Assembly (NCBI GenBank): GCA_942491115.1
Contig: CALNZV010000020.1
Coordinates: 1,178,001 to 1,242,000, forward strand
Direction of reading: 5' to 3'
DNA length: 64,000 bases
Origin: CALNZV01 sp942491115
GTDB taxonomy: Bacteria > Desulfobacterota > Desulfobacteria > Desulfobacterales > UBA5852
The position numbers were made by a program, and so were the translations under genes. Of this stretch, positions 8,743-17,200 are shown piece after piece; position 1 is the first letter of the stretch; each line of letters opens with the position of its first letter. The notes under the pieces are model-generated. The model had not been told where the DNA came from and made no database searches. It saw nothing but the letters and a program-made list of their open reading frames with translations.

Positions 8743-9137
8743 GAAGATGCCTCCATTCTGTCTGCCCCTGAAGCCGATGTGGCAAAAAATTCTGTTTTTT
8801 GGGTAACGGTGGCTTTGACGGCGTTTAGGGTCTCCTCCAGGGCTCGGATGACATTTTCCCGGAAATCGCCTGCCACCGCGAGAACCATGACGGTATCACC
8901 CACCGCAAGGTCCCGGTTTTCGTTGATGTGGATCTGAATATCCAGAATTCCCGGCTGCCCTCGCTTTGCCGAGAGGACCTCCTGGAGTCGCTCATGATCC
9001 ACGGCAACCGTCAGGCCGCTGACGGGTCTGCCGTCTCTGGAGGTGGATCGAACGACACCCAGGTGGCAGAGAACCATACCGGCGTTGTGGAACTCAGGGT
9101 GTGATCGAATGCGTTTAATGATATCAGCGGGTTCCAT
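8739..9137 (-). CDS. Divergent MoaE-like protein (molybdopterin synthase large subunit family)
   Basis: 132-residue protein with the MoaE fold signature: an N-terminal GMVLCHLGVVRSTSRDGRPVSGL strand and loop, then LAVGDTVMVLAVAGDFRENVI, and a C-terminal segment with two lysines in the positions of the MoaE catalytic pair (NAVKATVTQK). It lies between moaC and mobA, so a Moco role is likely. It is unusual in that the His-Arg-Val-Gly motif before LxVGD in canonical MoaE reads NENRD, so the invariant His and Arg are missing. The ATG has GGGAGG just upstream. No moaD is visible nearby. Either it works with a different sulfur carrier or it is a MoaE-derived accessory protein. Confidence 0.75.
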   Translation of the reverse strand: MEPADIIKRIRSHPEFHNAGMVLCHLGVVRSTSRDGRPVSGLTVAVDHERLQEVLSAKRGQPGILDIQIHINENRDLAVGDTVMVLAVAGDFRENVIRALEETLNAVKATVTQKTEFFATSASGADRMEASS

Positions 9138-9154
9138 TCTTCCTCCCGAAAGGG

Positions 9155-9772
9155 TTAGATCCGGGATGGGATGCCTGCGTCGGCAGTTATTCGCCGTTCG
9201 GCATCGGCCAGATCCTCGGGTGTGTTGATATTCAAGAAGGAGGACAGTTGCGGGTCGAGGCCCTGGATATCCTCCGACGAAAGGCGGGAGACCCGAACTT
9301 TCGGAAAAAACCGGCGAATGCGAAAGTCGTCCGTCTTCATCTGGTCCTCGATGGGCGCCAGACATCGCTTGGAATAGACGGCGCATAGGGGCTGAATCCC
9401 ATCCGGAGTTTCCGGCACCAGAACGTCGGTTGATGCCGTCATACGGTCAACCAGGGTTCGGATGATTGCAGGCTTCAAGAATGGCAGATCACAGGCGGTC
9501 ACCAGGACATGGGATGTCATGGTGTAGAACAGGGCGGTGTGAATACCAGTCAGGGAACTCCGTTTGCCAATGACGTCCGATGCGATCCGCAGGTCCCAGG
9601 AGAAATAGGCCATGGGGCGGTTGGTAATCAGAAGGATATCGTCAACCTGTCCGTCAAAGGCCTCGAGCAATCGGTCGAGGATGCATTTGCCTTTCACCGT
9701 CAACAGCAGTTTATCCCGCCCGCCGAAACGGGTATTGAGCCCTCCGGCAAGAATGGCCCCTGTGATTCCCAA
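9155..9772 (-). CDS. mobA: Molybdenum cofactor guanylyltransferase MobA
   Basis: Transfers GMP from GTP to molybdopterin to form the guanine-dinucleotide cofactor used by formate dehydrogenases and related DMSO-reductase-family enzymes. The 205-residue nucleotidyltransferase has LAGGLNTRFGGRDK at residues 8-21, the metal-binding ACDLPFL near residue 92, and a late NINTPEDL. The frame starts at TTG within a GGGGGATTGGG context; no ATG start is available without losing the LAGG motif. It is the first gene of the minus-strand moco run, 17 bp ahead of moaE. Two GATAGGTG direct repeats sit about 55 bp upstream (9825-9843). Confidence 0.9.
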   Translation of the reverse strand: MGITGAILAGGLNTRFGGRDKLLLTVKGKCILDRLLEAFDGQVDDILLITNRPMAYFSWDLRIASDVIGKRSSLTGIHTALFYTMTSHVLVTACDLPFLKPAIIRTLVDRMTASTDVLVPETPDGIQPLCAVYSKRCLAPIEDQMKTDDFRIRRFFPKVRVSRLSSEDIQGLDPQLSSFLNINTPEDLADAERRITADAGIPSRI

Positions 9773-9824
9773 CCCAATCCCCCTGTTCGCCTGGATCTGT
9801 TATCAAACCACCTCTCTCCCCCAA

Positions 9825-9843
9825 GATAGGTGCATGATAGGTG
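9825..9843. repeat. Direct repeat GATAGGTG x2, one helical turn apart
   Basis: The octamer GATAGGTG occurs at 9825-9832 and 9836-9843, separated by CAT, so the repeat period is 11 bp. It lies in the 266-bp divergent region between mobA (minus) and pyrR (plus), about 55 bp from the mobA start. Same-face direct repeats of this spacing are typical of a regulator half-site pair. The regulator is unknown. The rest of 9773-10038 shows no convincing gene. Confidence 0.35.
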
Positions 9844-10038
9844 AATCGCCACCCACAATCAAGGCCGATCCCCGGAATGGTCCAGCCCTTTGATCTTCCC
9901 GACGCTCATGGTATATGCCATCTGAGGCCATCAACCCACCGGGGGAAGGCCTTCGAGAACGCCGTTGCTGCCCGTTCTGCAAGAACCGGACCGGTCGGGG
10001 TCGGGGCCTGTCGGACAATGGCGGGCGCAGGAGACCCT

Positions 10039-10575
10039 ATGGACACATTGATGAATGCCGACGCCATCGGCCAGGCATTGGATCGCATTGCCCTTGAGAT
10101 CATGGCCGCCCATGCCGACATTGGGAAGCTGATGCTGATCGGCATCAAGACCCGGGGGGTGCCGATCGCCCGACGCCTTCAGGATCGGCTGCGCCGGCTG
10201 GCCGGGACCGCCGTCGCCACCGGCAGCATGGATATCACCCTGTATCGAGACGACTGGACGCGTATCGCAGAGCATCCGGTGGTCGATGCCACCCATGTCC
10301 TGTTTTCCGTCGATGGAAAAGAGCTGATCCTGGTGGACGATGTGCTGTTTACCGGCCGTACCGTGCGGGCGGCCATTGATGCGATTATGGATTTCGGTCG
10401 CCCGGACCGGGTCGAACTGGCGGTGGTGATTGATCGAGGCCATCGGGAGTTGCCGATCCAGCCCGACTATGTGGGGATGACCGCAGCCTCTCTGCCTGAG
10501 GAGACCGTGAACGTGCTCCTGGTCGAGCAAGACGGTGTTGACCGGGTGGATATCCTGAGAGCCCGGGAGCGCTGA
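10039..10575 (+). CDS. pyrR: PyrR-type bifunctional regulator / uracil phosphoribosyltransferase
   Basis: 178-residue type I phosphoribosyltransferase. In Gram-positive bacteria PyrR attenuates pyr operons by binding mRNA with UMP, and it can convert uracil and PRPP to UMP. The PRPP loop LILVDDVLFTGRTVRAAID (about 95-113) is the PyrR signature. IGIKTRGVPIARRL near residue 35 and DRGHRELPI near 135 also match the family. Start chosen at the ATG following GCAGGAGA; a longer frame upstream lacks family similarity. It stands between the moco genes and moaB. I see no obvious PyrR-binding attenuator in the pyrE leader at 29.9 kb, so regulatory activity is unproven. Confidence 0.9.
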   Translation: MDTLMNADAIGQALDRIALEIMAAHADIGKLMLIGIKTRGVPIARRLQDRLRRLAGTAVATGSMDITLYRDDWTRIAEHPVVDATHVLFSVDGKELILVDDVLFTGRTVRAAIDAIMDFGRPDRVELAVVIDRGHRELPIQPDYVGMTAASLPEETVNVLLVEQDGVDRVDILRARER

Positions 10576-10639
10576 TCCGGTTTTCGGAGCAACTTCGGCC
10601 CCGGTAGGGGGGACTTTCCGTCAAACAGGAGAAGAATTC

Positions 10640-11146
10640 ATGGGAACCCATCAGCACAAATCGGAAGCGCCCCGCTCCCTCGATATCGGCATCCTAACGG
10701 TCTCAACGACCCGGGGGGCCGACGAGGATCTGAGCGGCCACTGGATGAAAAAGCAAGCCGCGCGTGAAGGACATCGGGTGGCCGACTACCGGATTGTCAA
10801 AGACGATCTCCAGGCCATCCGGGCGGCCGTGGATGAGCTGACCCGAACCGCGGGCCTTCGGGCCATATTGGTGAACGGCGGCACGGGAATCAGCTCCGCC
10901 GACGTCACTATCGAGGCTTTGAGACCATTGTTTCAAAAGGAGATGACGGCATTCGGGATTCTATTTGCCCAGCTGAGTTTCGAGGAGATCGATTCGGCGG
11001 CCATTCTCTCCCGAGCGGCCGCGGGGATCATCGGTTCGACCGCGGTTTTCTGCATGCCCGGCAGCCTTGCCGCCTGCAAACTGGCCTGTAAAAGCCTGGT
11101 GTTTCCCGAACTGGGCCACGTGGCCAAACACCTTCTGACCGGATAG
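10640..11146 (+). CDS. moaB: Molybdenum cofactor biosynthesis protein MoaB (MogA/MoaB family)
   Basis: Adenylates molybdopterin ahead of molybdate insertion, or is the MoaB paralogue of MogA. The 168-residue protein has the family nucleotide-binding motif VNGGTGISSADVTIEAL near residue 75, a SRAAAGIIG stretch and MPGSLAACKLA near 140. An upstream AGGAGAAG precedes the ATG at good spacing. It follows pyrR on the plus strand with a 64-bp gap and complements the moaC-moaE-mobA run on the other strand. Followed by 190 bp with no gene before the convergent pabBC gene. Confidence 0.92.
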   Translation: MGTHQHKSEAPRSLDIGILTVSTTRGADEDLSGHWMKKQAAREGHRVADYRIVKDDLQAIRAAVDELTRTAGLRAILVNGGTGISSADVTIEALRPLFQKEMTAFGILFAQLSFEEIDSAAILSRAAAGIIGSTAVFCMPGSLAACKLACKSLVFPELGHVAKHLLTG

Positions 11147-11336
11147 ACGGCCCCGAATCGCCGAGGGTCGACGTCACTCCCCCACACCCTATCCGTTGCG
11201 GCTCATGCACAAGTGGCCCTTGGCCGGCGACGCCATCGCGCTCGGGCGGTGGTTCAGAATAGAAAGGTCACGTGGGCGTCAGGGCAGAAACCGATGGGTC
11301 GATTTCCCGGTCGACAGACACCTCACACCGGATTTC

Positions 11337-13589
11337 TCAATACCCAACCATGAGGTTGATTCGAGAGGTCAGGTCTGTGGGCGCGTTCAACGGTTGTCCG
11401 TCGATGTCCAACACCGGCACCGTCCCCATCAGGGAATTGGTGAGAATCACCTGGTCGGCGGCAATCAGGTCTTCCGGCATGATCGTCCGCCGTCGGACGC
11501 CGTAGCCCTCCCTGACCAATCGCTTCACGACCACCGATGCCATGACGCCCGGCAGCGCGTGGGGCGACAGGGGAACCACCAAATCCTTTCCAAACAGCAG
11601 CAGCAGATTGGCCGTATTGGTTTCCGAAACCGTGCCGTCCGGATTGAGGATGAGGGCTTCGTCGGCGCCTTCGCCCGAGGCCCACTGACCGGCCCTGAGG
11701 TAGTAGAGGTAATTCAAGGTTTTCCAGGAGGCCAGGGGACTCTGGCGCGGCTCCGGATAGGTGGCCAGGAAGAGGCCCGGCCGCTTGAGCTTTTCCAAGC
11801 GGTGTCGATAGGGTTTTGCGGTCACGAAAAGGCCGGGTGCCGTTTGGTGCCCGCTGGGGTTGCCTCGCGTGGCAGTGAGCCGGACGGCTGACAGTCCCTC
11901 CCCGAGCTGGTTGCGGTCGATGACCTGCTCGATGACGGCAGGCCAAGTGATATCCGGAAAGCGTTCCGAGGCAAAGAGAGTCTCCCAGGTCAGCCGGAAC
12001 CGTTTTAAATGGGCATCAAGATGGAGAGGGCGCCCCCGGTCCACCCGAAGGGTTTCAAAAAAACCGTTACCGTACAGCACACCCTGGTCCGAGATCGATA
12101 TGGCAGCCTGCTCCACCGGTGTTAGCCGCCCATTGATCCAGACAACGGGGGATGATGGACGGTCTCGGGCTTCCTTGTCATTGAAGATACCCATCAGGGT
12201 CTTTCCTTTGTGAAGGGTTTCTTCGTATTCGTCCGCCGGGCAGGAATCGAACACGATGCCGCCTCCCACGGAGAAACACAGGCGCTCCTTATAGATGGTG
12301 GCGGTCCGGATGGCGATGGACAAATCGAGGGTGTCATGAAAACTGAAGTAGCCGATGGATCCGGTGTAGAGGTGCCGGCGGTCCGGCTCGAGTTCGTCGA
12401 TGATCTCCATTGAGCGGATCTTAGGACACCCGGTAATGGATCCCCCCGGGAAGGTCGCCTTCAGAAGGTCCACCGAATCGGCATCGGCATTCAGGCGGCC
12501 CTCCACGATGGACACCAGGTGGTAGACATTGTCGTAGGCCTCAACCTTTTTGTGGCGGGCGACGTGCACCGATCCGGCCTCGCATACCTTTCCGATGTCG
12601 TTGCGGAGCAAATCCACGATCATAGAAAGCTCCGCGTCATCCTTAGGGCTTTCCGTCAGGCGTTCTCGCATGGCGAGATCCGCCCTCTCCGTCTTTCCCC
12701 GGGGGCGGGTGCCCTTGATCGGCCGGGTCTCGATGCGCTGGCCGCGGCGACACAGAAATCGTTCCGGAGAGGTGGAAACGATCTGATGGCAGCCGGCGTT
12801 GACGAAGGCAAAAAAAGGTGCCGGATTGCGACGGTAAAGGGCCTTGAACAGGGCAAAGGGGTCACCTGAGAATCCGGTTTCGAATCGTTGGGAGACATTG
12901 ACCTGATAGACGTGGCCATCGGCAATGTATTCCCGGATGCGTTCGACAGCCTCCAGGTAGTCCGGGCGGGAGAAGTTGGATTGAATGGACTCGCCCCGGC
13001 AGCTGAAATCCTCTGGGGGGACGGGAACGTTGCGGAGCCGCTCGAAAAGCCACTGTTTTCGATGGTCGGCTTCCGACAGGTTGCCTGCCTCGGGAAGCGA
13101 CAGCCAGGAGTGGCCGGTTTCACGATCGTTGACGAGGATGATCGACGGGGCGTACAGGCAAAGGTGGGGAAGTCCCCACCGGTCCACGGAGGTGCGAGGC
13201 AGGGTTTCGATCAGATCCTTCAGGTCATAGGAGAGATAGCCCATCAGGCCGGCCGATAAGGGCTGTCCCTCAGAAAGGGGGGGAGGGGCCTGAAAATGGC
13301 TCAACACCGACCGAAGGGCTTCGAAGGGGTCGGCCTCGGTCTCGATGATTCGGTTTCCGGTATCGAGTCGAACACGTCGCTCCCACGCCTTGAGGGTCAG
13401 CCATGGCTTCAACCCAAGGATATCGTAGCGAGCACAGTCATGATCTCCTCCGCTCAATAGGTAAACGGTTCCCTCGGTGTGGGCCAGCCGATGGGCGGCA
13501 TCGGTCAATTCCATCGGCAGGATCAGGGATTCTGTGCGGACGTTGCGGACGGGAGGCAGCATCGAAATGAACCGTGACAGAGCCCCCAT
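11337..13589 (-). CDS. pabBC: Fused aminodeoxychorismate synthase component I / aminodeoxychorismate lyase (PabB-PabC)
   Basis: Bifunctional p-aminobenzoate enzyme for folate synthesis, 750 residues. Residues 1 to about 470 are a chorismate-using PabB: an N-terminal subdomain, then DGHVYQVNVSQRFE, the PIKGTRPRG motif (PIKGT marks PabB over TrpE), GGSITGCPKIRSMEIIDELEP and SVGGGIVFDSCP. Residues about 485-750 are a fold-type IV PLP lyase with WINGRL, SDQGVLYGNGFFETLR, the lysine motif SWKTLNYLYYLRAGQWA, DEALILNPDGTVSETNTANLLL and LTNSLMGTVPV. Its ATG lies 3 bp from the pabA stop and is coupled to it. Such fusions are known, so this is recognisable but compact: the whole chorismate-to-pABA path is encoded by two genes. 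Confidence 0.93.
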   Translation of the reverse strand: MGALSRFISMLPPVRNVRTESLILPMELTDAAHRLAHTEGTVYLLSGGDHDCARYDILGLKPWLTLKAWERRVRLDTGNRIIETEADPFEALRSVLSHFQAPPPLSEGQPLSAGLMGYLSYDLKDLIETLPRTSVDRWGLPHLCLYAPSIILVNDRETGHSWLSLPEAGNLSEADHRKQWLFERLRNVPVPPEDFSCRGESIQSNFSRPDYLEAVERIREYIADGHVYQVNVSQRFETGFSGDPFALFKALYRRNPAPFFAFVNAGCHQIVSTSPERFLCRRGQRIETRPIKGTRPRGKTERADLAMRERLTESPKDDAELSMIVDLLRNDIGKVCEAGSVHVARHKKVEAYDNVYHLVSIVEGRLNADADSVDLLKATFPGGSITGCPKIRSMEIIDELEPDRRHLYTGSIGYFSFHDTLDLSIAIRTATIYKERLCFSVGGGIVFDSCPADEYEETLHKGKTLMGIFNDKEARDRPSSPVVWINGRLTPVEQAAISISDQGVLYGNGFFETLRVDRGRPLHLDAHLKRFRLTWETLFASERFPDITWPAVIEQVIDRNQLGEGLSAVRLTATRGNPSGHQTAPGLFVTAKPYRHRLEKLKRPGLFLATYPEPRQSPLASWKTLNYLYYLRAGQWASGEGADEALILNPDGTVSETNTANLLLLFGKDLVVPLSPHALPGVMASVVVKRLVREGYGVRRRTIMPEDLIAADQVILTNSLMGTVPVLDIDGQPLNAPTDLTSRINLMVGY

Positions 13590-13592
13590 GGG

Positions 13593-14177
13593 TTATACTC
13601 CAGCCCCGAGGGGGCCCAGTTGTAGAAAATTGTCGATGATCCGATGGCCGTTTTCCGTTAGAAAGCTTTCGGGGTGGAACTGAACCCCATGAAGGGGGAA
13701 GTCCCGATGGGAGAGGCCCATCACCACCCCGTCACTGCTGCGGGCCGTTATTTCCATGGCATCGGAAACGTCGACGGCTGCGAGAGAATGATATCGGGCC
13801 GCCTTGAATGGACTGGGCACGCCGGCGAAGATCCCCGAAGCGGAGTGAGTGACGGCACTCGTTTTACCATGAACCGGAATCGGAGCCCTGACCGTCCGAC
13901 CGCCGAACGCCTCGTTCATGCACTGAAGCCCAAGACAGACCCCCATCACGGGTATCTGGCGGTGGAACGTCCGAATCAGAGGAATGGAAATGCCGGCGTG
14001 GCTGGGGTTTTTGGGGCCTGGGCTGATCAACAGGTAGTGGGGGAAATGGGCTTCCGCCTCCCCCAGGGTGAGGGCGTCGCTTCGGTAGACCCGGATGTCC
14101 AAGGGGTAGGCCATGAACATCTGGACCAAATTATAGGTAAAGGAATCGTAATTGTCGATGACCAGAAGTCGAAACAC
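13593..14177 (-). CDS. pabA: Aminodeoxychorismate/anthranilate synthase glutamine amidotransferase (PabA/TrpG)
   Basis: Class I glutamine amidotransferase delivering ammonia to PabB. Motifs are LVIDNYDSFTYNL at the N-terminus, ISPGPKNP, the nucleophile elbow GVCLGLQ and the catalytic HPESF near the C-terminus. The start is best placed at GTG 14177, which has GGAGG five bases upstream and gives the family-typical MFRLLVIDNYD. An in-frame ATG at 14192 would add five residues but has only a weak AAGGG. It heads the pabA-pabBC pair, and a strong intrinsic terminator sits 24 nt upstream of the ATG, suggesting attenuation. It could also serve anthranilate synthase, as PabA/TrpG proteins are often amphibolic. 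Confidence 0.9.
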   Translation of the reverse strand: MFRLLVIDNYDSFTYNLVQMFMAYPLDIRVYRSDALTLGEAEAHFPHYLLISPGPKNPSHAGISIPLIRTFHRQIPVMGVCLGLQCMNEAFGGRTVRAPIPVHGKTSAVTHSASGIFAGVPSPFKAARYHSLAAVDVSDAMEITARSSDGVVMGLSHRDFPLHGVQFHPESFLTENGHRIIDNFLQLGPLGAGV

Positions 14178-14215
14178 CCTAGCCTCCGCCATCAAGCCCT
14201 TGCTTCGGGGTGCCT

Positions 14216-14259
14216 AAAAAAAGCAGGCGTCACCCTTCTTGAGTCTGGGTGGCGCCTGC
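14216..14259 (-). terminator. Intrinsic terminator in the pabA leader (candidate attenuator)
   Basis: On the minus strand a 13-bp stem (14223-14235 with 14247-14259, containing one G-T pair) and an 11-nt loop is followed directly by seven T (14216-14222). It is oriented with pabA and stands just upstream of it; no minus-strand gene precedes it. A terminator between promoter and first gene is the layout of a transcription attenuator. Confidence 0.7.
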
Positions 14260-14324
14260 CTGACATAACTCAATATATCGATGACACAGATGGACTGCAT
14301 CCACGTCGACGGTATTGTTGGATG

Positions 14325-14353
14325 GATGTAGCGCAATTTATTCACCGGGTCAA
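14325..14353 (-). promoter_or_regulatory. Candidate promoter of the pabA-pabBC operon
   Basis: Minus-strand TTGACC (14348-14353) and TACATC (14325-14330) are separated by 17 nt. This would start a leader of roughly 125-140 nt that includes the terminator hairpin at 14216-14259. The -10 matches TATAAT at only three positions. The remainder of 14260-14510 shows no gene on either strand. Confidence 0.35.
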
Positions 14354-14510
14354 GACGGATGCCGGGCTGCTTGCAATACCCTGTCGAACGCCATATAAAG
14401 GCGCAAGTCTGCATCCGGGCGGTGATGATCCCCCATGGGGCTCTCAGCCCTGCCCCGAGACCATGTTCACGCTTTTTTGAAGCTCCGGAGCGAAAAGGAT
14501 AGACAGGAGG

Positions 14511-15878
14511 ATGGGAAAATCCAGGCGCCGCCAACGCCGGCAGTCCCAAGACCGGTTCTTGATGGCTCTGGTAGCCAACCGTGACGGGGAAATTTACGAA
14601 CTGGAGGGTTTCGCAGCCGTCGGCAGGGATGGACCCCTGATGGAACCGTTGTCTCTGGAGTCCACCATTCCCACACCCCATGGGTCGGAGATCATGTGGC
14701 TGCCGGACCGTCGGCCCATCGTTTTTGATGTGGAGACCCGTCAATTCGTCGTATTGGAAGAAGACCCCTACCGTACCGGGTCGCCGGTCTATCCGGTTGC
14801 GGCGTTCAATTCTCCCGGATACGTGACGACCCATGTGTCGGCATACAGGGAGACGGGGGACGCTGCCGCGCTGCCGCTGTTTTCCTACGGAGCGGTCGGT
14901 TGGCGTGGTGACAGCTTCCGGTCGACCGTGATCCAGGTGGACCGGGAACCCCGACAGGATCTCCGATTCATGGATCCGTCCGATGTGGAAAAGGGGATCC
15001 GGCGGATTCGTCGCGAACTGCCCGGCAATCGCCTTCGGGTCCATCTTGAAAAATGCGCCTTGACCTATGGTTGTCCGGCGGGGAAAAATTTCTTTCTGGG
15101 TCGCTACGAAGCGCCCCTGCCAACCTCCAGAAGCTGCAATGCCCGGTGCCTGGGCTGCCTGTCCTTTCAGGAAAACAGCCTCATTCGGAGCAGCCAGGAT
15201 CGAATCGATTTCACCCCGACACCCGATGAAATTGCCGGCGTGGCCCTGACTCACCTTCGGCGGGTCCCCGGCGGGGTGGTGAGTTTCGGCCAGGGATGCG
15301 AGGGAGACCCCTTGCTGGCGGCCCATGTCATCGAACCCGCGATCCGCAGGATCCGATCGGTATGCCCTCGGGGAACCATCAATATGAACACTAACGCCAG
15401 CCGACCGGATGTGGTGGCATCATTGTTCGAGGCCGGGCTGGACAGCATGCGCGTCAGCCTGAACAGCATAAGAAAAGCCTGTTACGATGCGTATTTTCAG
15501 CCCAACGGCTACGGTTTTACTGATGTGCTGGCCTCCATCGACCGGGCCATGGCTGCAGGCGGTGCGGTATCACTGAACTACCTCAATCAGCCGGGGGTCA
15601 CGGACACCCCGGAGGAGCGGGACGCCCTCTTTCGATTTCTGGATCGATACCCTGTGCACATGATTCAGTGGCGGAATCTCAACTACGATCCCGTCCGCTA
15701 CCTGAATGCCATGAAGACGGTGGCACCGTTGGGGACTCCGGTCGGTATGGCACGTCTTCTGAACGACATCCGGAAACGGTATCCGGGCCTTATTTTCGGT
15801 TATTTCAATCCGACCAGGGAAACCCTGGCATCGGTCCCCGGCGGGCAGTTGCCGCACCGGAACGATGAGGGGCGGTGA
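14511..15878 (+). CDS. Radical SAM protein of unknown function
   Basis: 455-residue protein. The radical SAM cluster motif is CNARCLGC (Cys209, Cys213, Cys216), followed by GGVVSFGQGCEGDPLL, TINMNTNASRP and DSMRVSLNS, which fit the SAM-binding barrel. About 190 residues precede the motif, with no recognised domain, and include two further cysteines (182, 188) in CALTYGCPAGKNFF shortly before the cluster, possibly auxiliary ligands. AGGAGG abuts the ATG with no spacing; an AAGGAT ten bases upstream or a later ATG (14562) could define the real start. prmA follows after 35 bp. The substrate is not deducible from the sequence. Confidence 0.85.
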   Translation: MGKSRRRQRRQSQDRFLMALVANRDGEIYELEGFAAVGRDGPLMEPLSLESTIPTPHGSEIMWLPDRRPIVFDVETRQFVVLEEDPYRTGSPVYPVAAFNSPGYVTTHVSAYRETGDAAALPLFSYGAVGWRGDSFRSTVIQVDREPRQDLRFMDPSDVEKGIRRIRRELPGNRLRVHLEKCALTYGCPAGKNFFLGRYEAPLPTSRSCNARCLGCLSFQENSLIRSSQDRIDFTPTPDEIAGVALTHLRRVPGGVVSFGQGCEGDPLLAAHVIEPAIRRIRSVCPRGTINMNTNASRPDVVASLFEAGLDSMRVSLNSIRKACYDAYFQPNGYGFTDVLASIDRAMAAGGAVSLNYLNQPGVTDTPEERDALFRFLDRYPVHMIQWRNLNYDPVRYLNAMKTVAPLGTPVGMARLLNDIRKRYPGLIFGYFNPTRETLASVPGGQLPHRNDEGR

Positions 15879-15913
15879 GCATCCCCACCCAAAGAAAGGC
15901 CGGTTGACGACCG

Positions 15914-16834
15914 ATGACCTGGATCGAATGTAAAGTGACCTATGACAGCAGCCCGACAGTGGCTGCGGCGGAACTTATCGCTGATATTTTCTACCAGTTC
16001 GGGGTCAGGGGCGTGGTGATCGAAGACCCGGACGAGCCGGTTCCTGCCCACGATGCCGGGGTCGAGCTCAAGCCTCCGGAGGTTCATTCGGTTTCCGGAT
16101 TCTTCCCCGGGGAATCGGACACGATCGCCGGGTTCGAAGCCGCCCTTCGACGACTTGCCGACAGGGCCGGCATACGGATTTCCCTCCGGTCCCGGTCGGT
16201 GGACGAGGAGGACTGGGCCAAGTCCTGGAAGGCCTTTTTTTTTCCTGAGAGGATCGGCTCCCGTCTGGTGGTCAAACCCAGTTGGAGGACGTTTGACGCT
16301 GCCGCCACCGATCTCATTATCGACATCGATCCGGGAATGGCCTTCGGCACGGGAACCCACCCGACCACCCGCATGTGTCTTTGCCTGTTGGAACGCCATC
16401 TGAAGCCGGGCCAGCAGGTTCTCGACGTGGGAACCGGTTCCGGGATCCTGATGGTGGCGGCATTGCGCCTCGGCGCCGCCCGGGTGGACGGGGTCGATAT
16501 CGACGAGACGGCTGTCGCCATCGCCAGGGAGAACCTGGACCGCAACGGGATATCGGAGGCGAGGTATCAACTGCAACGGGGCCCCCTGGCCGGCAGTGGT
16601 TTGGGCCCCTACGATATTGTCGTGGCCAATATTCTGGCGGAGGTGATCGTCGATATTATGGGGGATATCGGCTCGGTGGTCAGGGATGGGGGGCTTTTTA
16701 TCGGATCCGGCATCATTCCGGGCCGTCTCGACACCGTGACAACGGCGCTGACGGCGGCAGGATTTGTCGATCTGTCCACCGAAACCCAGGATCAGTGGGT
16801 GGCGGTTACCGCCAAACGCCATGGGGGGGGCTGA
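15914..16834 (+). CDS. prmA: Ribosomal protein L11 methyltransferase PrmA
   Basis: SAM-dependent trimethylation of ribosomal protein L11. The 306-residue protein has the PrmA N-terminal L11-binding region (EDWAKSWKAFF near residue 98), the hallmark DPGMAFGTGTHPTTRMCL near 137, motif I VLDVGTGSGILMVAALRLGA near 170, VDGVDIDETAV, and the VVANILAEV catalytic loop near 236. Co-directional with the upstream radical SAM gene. A second, divergent PrmA-like protein is encoded at 42747-43616; this copy is the more canonical one and is the likely L11 enzyme. Confidence 0.95.
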   Translation: MTWIECKVTYDSSPTVAAAELIADIFYQFGVRGVVIEDPDEPVPAHDAGVELKPPEVHSVSGFFPGESDTIAGFEAALRRLADRAGIRISLRSRSVDEEDWAKSWKAFFFPERIGSRLVVKPSWRTFDAAATDLIIDIDPGMAFGTGTHPTTRMCLCLLERHLKPGQQVLDVGTGSGILMVAALRLGAARVDGVDIDETAVAIARENLDRNGISEARYQLQRGPLAGSGLGPYDIVVANILAEVIVDIMGDIGSVVRDGGLFIGSGIIPGRLDTVTTALTAAGFVDLSTETQDQWVAVTAKRHGGG

Positions 16835-16894
16835 CCCACTAGTATCCGATTCCGACGCTTTCGTCACCGGCGCGATTTTACATAACGGGGGTCC

Positions 16895-17197
16895 GTGTTG
16901 TCGGGGATACATGAAATACTGCTGATTGTTGCATTGATTCTGGCCATCTTCTTTTTGCCGCGTCTGCTGCCATCCCGAAAGGTCGTTCAAACACCTACCC
17001 ACCGGCGCCGACCGATGCCTGGCAGCATGCGGCTGGCCATCGTGGTCAGCATCCTGTGGCCGGCAGCCATGGCCGCCTATCTTCAGCCCTGGCAAGGAGG
17101 TCTTTACCGGTTTTTGTTCATCGGGCTTGGGCCAGTGGCCATCGGGTGGTCCCTGTGGTGGATCAAACGGGGTTTCCGGGAGTCCCGAAGATCTTAG
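16895..17197 (+). CDS. Small hydrophobic membrane protein, unknown function
   Basis: 100-residue product starting at GTG with a weak GGGGG upstream. It has an N-terminal hydrophobic span (about 6-23), a basic stretch with HRRRP, and two further hydrophobic segments (about 46-62 and 72-90) ending in a basic tail, so two or three membrane spans. It follows prmA by 60 bp and its stop is 3 bp from the convergent uvrA stop. No family is recognised. Its position and frame support it, but it is short and could be misstarted. Confidence 0.6.
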   Translation: MLSGIHEILLIVALILAIFFLPRLLPSRKVVQTPTHRRRPMPGSMRLAIVVSILWPAAMAAYLQPWQGGLYRFLFIGLGPVAIGWSLWWIKRGFRESRRS

Positions 17198-17200
17198 CGC

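Noticed and set aside
14214..15326. Long open frame on the minus strand opposite the radical SAM gene
   Set aside because: The plus-strand frame has clear radical SAM motifs; the antisense frame is rich in Arg, Pro and His, has no motifs and crosses the pabA leader terminator.
15800..17095. 431-codon minus-strand frame opposite prmA
   Set aside because: It lies antisense to the well-supported PrmA frame and shows no recognisable domain; high GC codon position bias explains it.
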